23,302 bases of DNA, from the NCBI GenBank assembly GCA_025201765.1, contig MU623638.1:1-23302 (forward strand), written 5' to 3'. Positions 19,142 to 23,302 of this stretch are shown here, one piece after another; position 1 is the first letter of the stretch, and every line of letters begins with the position of its first letter. Made by a program: the position numbers and the translations under genes. The DNA comes from Daldinia sp. FL1419 (Eukaryota; Ascomycota; Sordariomycetes; Xylariales; Hypoxylaceae). The notes beneath the pieces were generated by a model. The model saw nothing but the letters and a program-made list of their open reading frames with translations, was not told the DNA's origin and searched no databases.

Positions 19142-19423
19142 ATTTATTTATTTATTACTACCCCGATTTACCTAGAATATATTACAGGTATCCGATCCAT
19201 CTTTTGGTATTTGTTCCGGGTAGGAACCGTGTTCCGGAGAAAACCTACCCGCTACCTATCTAAATAAATTTTATTATTATAATTTTAACTTTATTTTATA
19301 TTCTTATTAGAATTTACCTTTTAATAGAAATAATTAAACTTTAATATAAAAAGATACTTTATATGTTATAATACCCGAGCTTTGTGAAGTGGTGTGGCGG
19401 CGGCCCGGGTGTGGCGCGACGAC
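19142..19423 (-). mobile_element. LINE-like retroposon copy D (best preserved, 282 bp)
   Basis: The least mutated member. Minus-strand start GTCGTCGCGCCACACCCGGG; tail TAATAAATAAATAAATA at the left end. It contains the palindromic block GGGTAGGAACCGTGTTCCGG...CCTACCC (19216-19249), in which a GGAAC-ACG-GTTCC stem (minus strand) and a longer GGGTAGG/CCTACCC stem overlap and exclude one another. Flanked by a 14-bp target duplication. The last bases at its 5' end (GCGCGACGAC on plus) differ from copy E (GGGGCGGCGACGAG) by a small deletion. Confidence 0.85.
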
Positions 19424-19437
19424 AATATAAGATTATT
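19424..19437. repeat. Target-site duplication of copy D, right (14 bp)
   Basis: AATATAAGATTATT. The uninterrupted R sequence continues directly after it (AATTTTTCTATAAAAATT), supporting insertion into an R copy. Confidence 0.7.
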
Positions 19438-20005
19438 AATTTTTCTATAAAAATTTATATAATAAAGTGCAAAATATATTTTATAAAAGTTATTAAAATT
19501 TTTATTTAATATAAATAAACCTCCAAAAATTATTTTTTGTTTGATTAATTTAAATTTTCAAATATAGAATTATTAGTTTTTTTATAAAAATTTGTATAAT
19601 AAAATTGTAAGGTATATCTTGTAGGAGTTCTTATTCAATTAGAACTTATGTTTAATATAAATAGGTTTTTAGAAGTTATTTTCCTATCTAATCAATTTAA
19701 GTTCTTTAATATAGAATTATTAATTTTTTAAAAAAGTGTAGGGTTAGGGCATATCTTATAAGAATTATTAGAATTTAAATAAATTTAATATAAATAAGTT
19801 ATTTCTTATTTAATTAATTTAAATTCTTATTAATAAAAAGGATATACCTAATTATAAATGTTTTTTTTTATCCTTTATTAGTTTATTAACTACCTTATTA
19901 GTTTTTATTAGTTTTTATCAATTCTTATTAATTATTATTAATTTCTTATTAATTTTATATAGTAATTTATTAAAAAACTTTTAGTATAATATATTGGATT
20001 TTGTC

Positions 20006-20177
20006 CTAAATAATTACTTAATTAAAATTACTTTATAAAACCCTATTTACTTCCATAAAATCAACCCTTTTAAGGTCTTTATAAACTTTTTAAAATATAA
20101 ATAAACTTCCAAACATTATTTTCTTACCTAATCAATTCAAATTTATTATAATTCTGTAAGGATCCTCTTCATAAAAC
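20006..20177 (+). repeat. Repeat family R fragment
   Basis: Plus-orientation R copy with CCCTATTTACTTCCATAAAA, AAGGTCTTTATAAACTTT and TCTTACCTAATCAATTCAAA, cut at its right by LINE-like copy E. Confidence 0.7.
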
Positions 20178-20190
20178 TTTATATAAATAT
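20178..20190. repeat. Target-site duplication of copy E, left (13 bp)
   Basis: TTTATATAAATAT, identical to 20678-20690. Confidence 0.82.
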
Positions 20191-20245
20191 TTATTTATTT
20201 ATTATTTATTATTACCCCAATTTACCTAAAATATATTACAGGTAT

Positions 20246-20250
20246 CCAAT
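20246..20250. repeat. CCAAT target-site duplication of the LTR, left
   Basis: CCAAT immediately before TGTTGG. The uninterrupted sequence in copies A and D reads TATCYGATCCATC, so exactly these 5 bases are duplicated. Confidence 0.9.
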
Positions 20251-20402
20251 TGTTGGATTAGTAAGCCTAAAAATAGCGTGGAAAAATTCTCTCCCTTGCA
20301 ACAATTCCATAAAAAGCCTCACCGCTCTATTCTAGAATTCTAACAACAATAATAACAACTTGAATTCTACAATCATAATTTTTCCCTGTGTATTGTGTGA
20401 CA
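20251..20402 (+). mobile_element. Solo LTR, 152 bp, well preserved
   Basis: Begins TGTTGGATTAGTAAGCC and ends TGTATTGTGTGACA, the TG...CA ends of an LTR. Flanked by a perfect 5-bp CCAAT duplication, the usual length for Ty1/copia or Ty3/gypsy integration. It sits inside LINE-like copy E with no internal retrotransposon sequence, so it is either a solo LTR left by LTR-LTR recombination or a very small LTR-like element. Features: two GAATTC sites around a CAACAATAATAACAAC stretch. At 152 bp it is short for a fungal LTR. It shows little C/G loss, unlike its partner at 2891-3042. The superfamily cannot be determined. Confidence 0.9.
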
Positions 20403-20407
20403 CCAAT
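20403..20407. repeat. CCAAT target-site duplication of the LTR, right
   Basis: CCAAT followed by CCATCTTTTAATATTTG, the direct continuation of LINE-like copy E. Confidence 0.9.
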
Positions 20408-20677
20408 CCATCTTTTAATATTTGTTCTGGGTAAGAACTGTGTTCCAGAGAAAACCTACCCGCCGCCTATCCGAATAAACTATATTATTATAATTTTAAT
20501 TTTATTTTATATTTTTATTAAAATTTATTTTTTAATAAAAATAATTAAATTTTAATATAAAAAAATATTTTATGCATTATAATGCCCAAATTTTGTAAAA
20601 TAATGTGGTAGTGGCCCGGATGTGGGGCGGCGACGAGGTCCAAGATGGCTTCATTATTTTCTTCCATAGACAACAAA

Positions 20678-20690
20678 TTTATATAAATAT
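20678..20690. repeat. Target-site duplication of copy E, right (13 bp)
   Basis: TTTATATAAATAT, an exact copy of 20178-20190. Confidence 0.82.
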
Positions 20691-22070
20691 ATTAAACTAA
20701 AATAATATAATTATATAATAAGAGCAACCCCCCCTTTAAAATTTATAAATATTTTTTTAAACCTTCAAAAATTATTTTCTTACTTAATTAATTAAAATTC
20801 TTCATAATTTTATATAATTTTCTTAAAATAACTTTCATAAAATTTTATATAAATATTATATATTTTTTTTATTTATAACCTTTAATATATGTTACTATTA
20901 TTAAATAATTATATATTAATCTTTCTATTTAATTGTTTTAATATCCTCCTCAAGATATAATAATCTTATATCCTTGAACTCATATAACTTCTAACCTATT
21001 ATAGGATAGTTAAAATGTAAGGTAAAGTATATCCTATAGGAATTATTAAAACTTTTATTTAATATATAAATCCTTAAAAGTTAATTTTTGTCTAATTAAA
21101 TCATATTTTTTAATATAATAAACCGGGGTAATATGATTATGTAATTGAGGTTACCTTATAAAACCTTATTAATTTCCATTAAATAAACTATTTTAAAGTT
21201 TCTAGAAGTTTTTTGGATATAAATAAGCTTTTAAGAGTGATTCTTATTTAATCAGGTTAAACTCTTTAAATATTACCTTTTATATAATTTTTTATTATAA
21301 TTTATGATTTTTTTCTTTTATTGAATATATTATTTATTTTAGTTATTAAAGTTTTTATTTAATAATAATATTATTTATTAAATATTTTGAATTAGGGTAA
21401 TATAATTATATAATTAAAGTTACCTAATAAAGATCCTATTAGTCTCTATAAAACTAATATTTCTAAGGTTTCCACAGGCTTTTTCTGGATATAAATAAAT
21501 TTTGAAGAATTATTTTTATTTGATTAGATTAAATTCTTAAATATAGAAGTATCAGTTTTCTTTATAGAGTTTTGTATAATAATATATATTTTTCTTATTT
21601 CTTATTAAATATACCTTTTTAAAAGCGCATTATAATTACTAATAATCACCTTTATTAATTGTTCTATTTAATTATTTTAATATTTTCATAATAATATAAT
21701 TATTTTATATCTTTTATTTCATTTAATCTCTTAATTATTATGGAATAGTTAAAGGGCAGGACAAAATATATCCTATAAAAATTAATATAAATCCTAAATT
21801 AAAGTTCTTATTTAATATATAAGTCTTTAAAAATTAATTTTTACTTAATTAAATTAAACTCTTTAAATATTATCTTTTATATAATTTTTTATAATAATTT
21901 ATAATTTTATTTCTTAAATATCAGTAATTACCTCTATTAATTAACCTTTTATTTAATTTTTTAAATACCTTCTTAAAGATATAATCACCTTATATTTAAA
22001 TAATTATTAAAATTCTTATTCAATACCTTAATAAAATGATTTTAAGGGAAATCTATTAATATAAGCTTAT
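20691..22070 (+). repeat. Repeat family R cluster (plus orientation, G-depleted)
   Basis: Truncated R copies at about 20730-21050, 21120-21340, 21390-21780 and 21800-22020. The copy at 20730-20960 has lost almost every plus-strand G (none in 20761-20880) while retaining C, the opposite of the same-orientation copy at 10140-10470. A C7 run at 20727-20733 persists. No gene is seen. Confidence 0.7.
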
Positions 22071-22085
22071 GTTTAATTAAAAAAA

Positions 22086-22126
22086 CTGTATACCACAGGA
22101 AGCTACAGGCGTACGCATGGGGTACA
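22086..22126. other. Short GC-balanced island, origin unknown
   Basis: ACTGTATACCACAGGAAGCT followed by ACAGGCGTACGCATGGGGTA, about 40 bp without RIP-type loss in an AT desert. It may be the end of an unrelated insertion. It has no partner in this window and no useful reading frame. Confidence 0.4.
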
Positions 22127-22268
22127 AAAAAATCCAAAACTATTTTAATTTAATATATTAATTTGAAACCTACTTAAAAACACTAATAATTAATATTATT
22201 TAAAAAATAGCCAAATTTGTGGTTTTTTAAAATAGATTATATATGTTTCTGATTGGAGGTTATTGTAT

Positions 22269-22367
22269 AGCAATTGAAAACATCCGAAATTGCGGGGGAT
22301 TTCTCTAAGAACTGATTGGTCAGTTAGGATTGTGGTGCAACTAATGAAATAAGAAAGACATAGATTT
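22269..22367 (+). repeat. Repeat family P, copy 2 (better preserved)
   Basis: GAAAACATCCGAAATTGCGG through AGAAAGACATAGATTT, homologous to 9354-9463. It keeps GATTGGTCAGTTAGGATTGTGGTGCAA where copy 1 shows A/T replacements. Boundaries are set by the end of similarity; no terminal repeats are seen. Confidence 0.75.
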
Positions 22368-22369
22368 AT

Positions 22370-22800
22370 TTAATATTTTTTATAATTTTTTATAATAATT
22401 TATAATCTTCTTTTTAATTAAATATATTATTTATTTAATTTTTTATGTAATTATTTAAATATCTTCCCCAAGATATAATTACCTTATATTTAATTATTAG
22501 AATTCTTATTTAGTATTAACCCTGAATTAAAGTTTTTATTTACTATATAAACTCTTAAAAATATATTTTTATTTAATTAGATTAAATTTTTTAATATTAT
22601 TAATTTTTCTTATAATTTTTTATAATAGTTTATAATTTCATTCTTTTATTAAATATATTTTTTTAAATATTAATTGTTATTGTTAGTAATTATTTCTATT
22701 GATTTTTTTATTTAATCATTTTAACATTTTTTGTAAAATATAATTTATTATAGAATAATTGAAATATAAGGTATATCCTATAAGGAATTTTTTATAAGAA
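22370..22800 (+). repeat. Repeat family R fragments, strongly decayed
   Basis: Recognised from CCCCAAGATATAATTACCTT (22467-22486), TTGTTAGTAATTATTTCTATT and AAGGTATATCCTATAAGG. No gene is seen. Confidence 0.55.
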
Positions 22801-23220
22801 AAAATCAATATAAACATTAAGGTATAATTTTAAAAGAAATTTTAATTCATTAATACTTAAAGTTATACAATAAAGAGTTTAAATATTATTTTTATTGGTA
22901 TATATAAATTTATTTAATTTAAACTATATAAGATTAATAAAGATATACAATTAGAATTACTTTTTTTTTATAATTTATATTTTAAAAAAATGTTATTTAT
23001 AGGTTTTTAATTTAATTTATTAAAAGTTAAAACAGTAAGTTAATTATATTAAAAAGTAGATGATTACAGCATTTCAAAAATTAAGAAAGCCTATTTTTGG
23101 GGAGTTATACAATATGCCTATAATTATTTAGAAAAATAGTTAGATTTATGGATTTTAATATGTTTATATATTATGTATAATTAAATATAAATTGTAAAAA
23201 TTAATTGTTAAAATTAAATC
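22801..23220. other. AT-rich DNA, no supported gene
   Basis: A 23-codon open stretch from ATG 23060 (MITAFQKLRKPIFGELYN...) is too short and isolated to call. The segment AAAAATAGTTAGATTTATGG (about 23131-23150) resembles AAAAAATAGCCAAATTTGTGG at 22202-22222, so it is probably another decayed repeat. Confidence 0.5.
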
Positions 23221-23222
23221 CA

Positions 23223-23302
23223 GGACGAAGCCGGTAGCCAAAAGTGTAATTTAATTCCAATAGGAAGCGGACGAAGTCCGGGTATCAAATAAGTGTAATT
23301 TA
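23223..23302 (+). repeat. Near-direct repeat of about 34 bp at the window edge
   Basis: GGACGAAGCCGGTAGCCAAA-AGTGTAATTTA (23223-23253) recurs as GGACGAAGTCCGGGTATCAAATAAGTGTAATTTA (23269-23302). The 12-base AAGTGTAATTTA is identical in both. GC-balanced and not RIP-damaged; it may be the start of another element or a tandem array that continues beyond the window. Confidence 0.8.

Larger units (their letters stand above)
18560..20005 (+). repeat. Right arm of the dispersed inverted duplication; R repeats in plus orientation
   Basis: Reverse-complement counterpart of 6398-7896, with shared order: GGTTGTAATATAATTATGTA, three or more short R modules with TATAAATAAGCCTTTAGAAG, AGGGTTAGGGCATATCTTA, the TTATTAATT unit run, and ATATATTGGATTTTGTCC at the far end. 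LINE-like copy D (19142-19423) interrupts it. Boundaries are approximate. Confidence 0.7.
20191..20677 (-). mobile_element. LINE-like retroposon copy E, interrupted by a solo LTR
   Basis: The tail TTATTTATTTATTATTTATTA is at the left; the minus-strand 5' end is TTTGTTGTCTATGGAAG. Removing the LTR and one CCAAT (157 bp) leaves 330 bp, about 48 bp longer at the 5' end than copies A and D. An open stretch, MEENNEAILDLVAAPHPG, can be read on the minus strand near its 5' end (20665 downward), but it is too short to claim as a LINE ORF remnant. It has moderate RIP-type change relative to D (CCAATTTACCTAAAATA against CCGATTTACCTAGAATA). A 13-bp target duplication flanks it. Confidence 0.83.

Noticed and set aside
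23060..23131. Small ORF of 23 codons from ATG 23060
   Set aside because: Too short, isolated, no leader signals, and the flanking sequence resembles a decayed repeat at about 22200.
1..23302. CRISPR array, tRNA or rRNA genes, bacterial operons
   Set aside because: No regularly spaced repeats with unique spacers, no tRNA-like or rRNA sequence recognised, and the genetic context is clearly fungal.
1..23302. Mitochondrial origin of the AT-rich DNA
   Set aside because: No mitochondrial genes are present. The transposon families, transition-only divergence between repeats and the nuclear-type kinase gene point to RIP-affected nuclear DNA.

Overview
The window looks like an AT-rich, repeat-derived compartment of a filamentous ascomycete (Pezizomycotina) nuclear genome. 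Nearly all of it is extremely AT-rich transposon wreckage. Copies of the same repeat differ almost only by C/T and G/A transitions, as expected after repeat-induced point mutation (RIP). I cannot name the species.

Only one intact gene is present, at 13887-15278 (+). It is an intronless 463-codon mitochondrial NADH/NAD+ kinase of the Pos5 type, with normal base composition. Its leader contains two short upstream ORFs, and the second ends in a TGATG overlap with an internal in-frame Met codon. The gene sits between two inverted copies of one repeat (family Q).

Layout. 1-280: an (AAT)31 microsatellite read in frame as poly-Asn ahead of a 61-residue coding-like tail. 281-1730: AT-rich DNA with G-rich and 12-bp minisatellites and a spaced 52-bp duplication. 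1731-2890: featureless AT. 2891-3042: a RIP-damaged 152-bp LTR (-). 3043-4560: repeat family R. 4562-8313: a dead Fot1/pogo-type DNA transposon with 38-bp TIRs, carrying a nested LINE-like insertion (4952-5232, perfect 14-bp target duplication) and a block of R repeats. 8330-13490: R and Q repeats, including a domain of about 3.5 kb almost without C on the plus strand. 13490-15400: the kinase gene. 15400-17040: Q copy 3, a short coding-like scrap (-) and two tandem LINE-like copies. 17050-22800: R repeats interrupted by two more LINE-like copies; one of these was itself hit by a second 152-bp LTR with a CCAAT target duplication. 22800-23302: AT-rich DNA ending in a 34-bp near-direct repeat.

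The nesting gives relative ages: pogo, then LINE-like A inside it; LINE-like E, then RIP-type mutation of E, then LTR insertion. The transposon relics do not cooperate functionally. The kinase would supply mitochondrial NADP(H) for antioxidant defence and biosynthesis.
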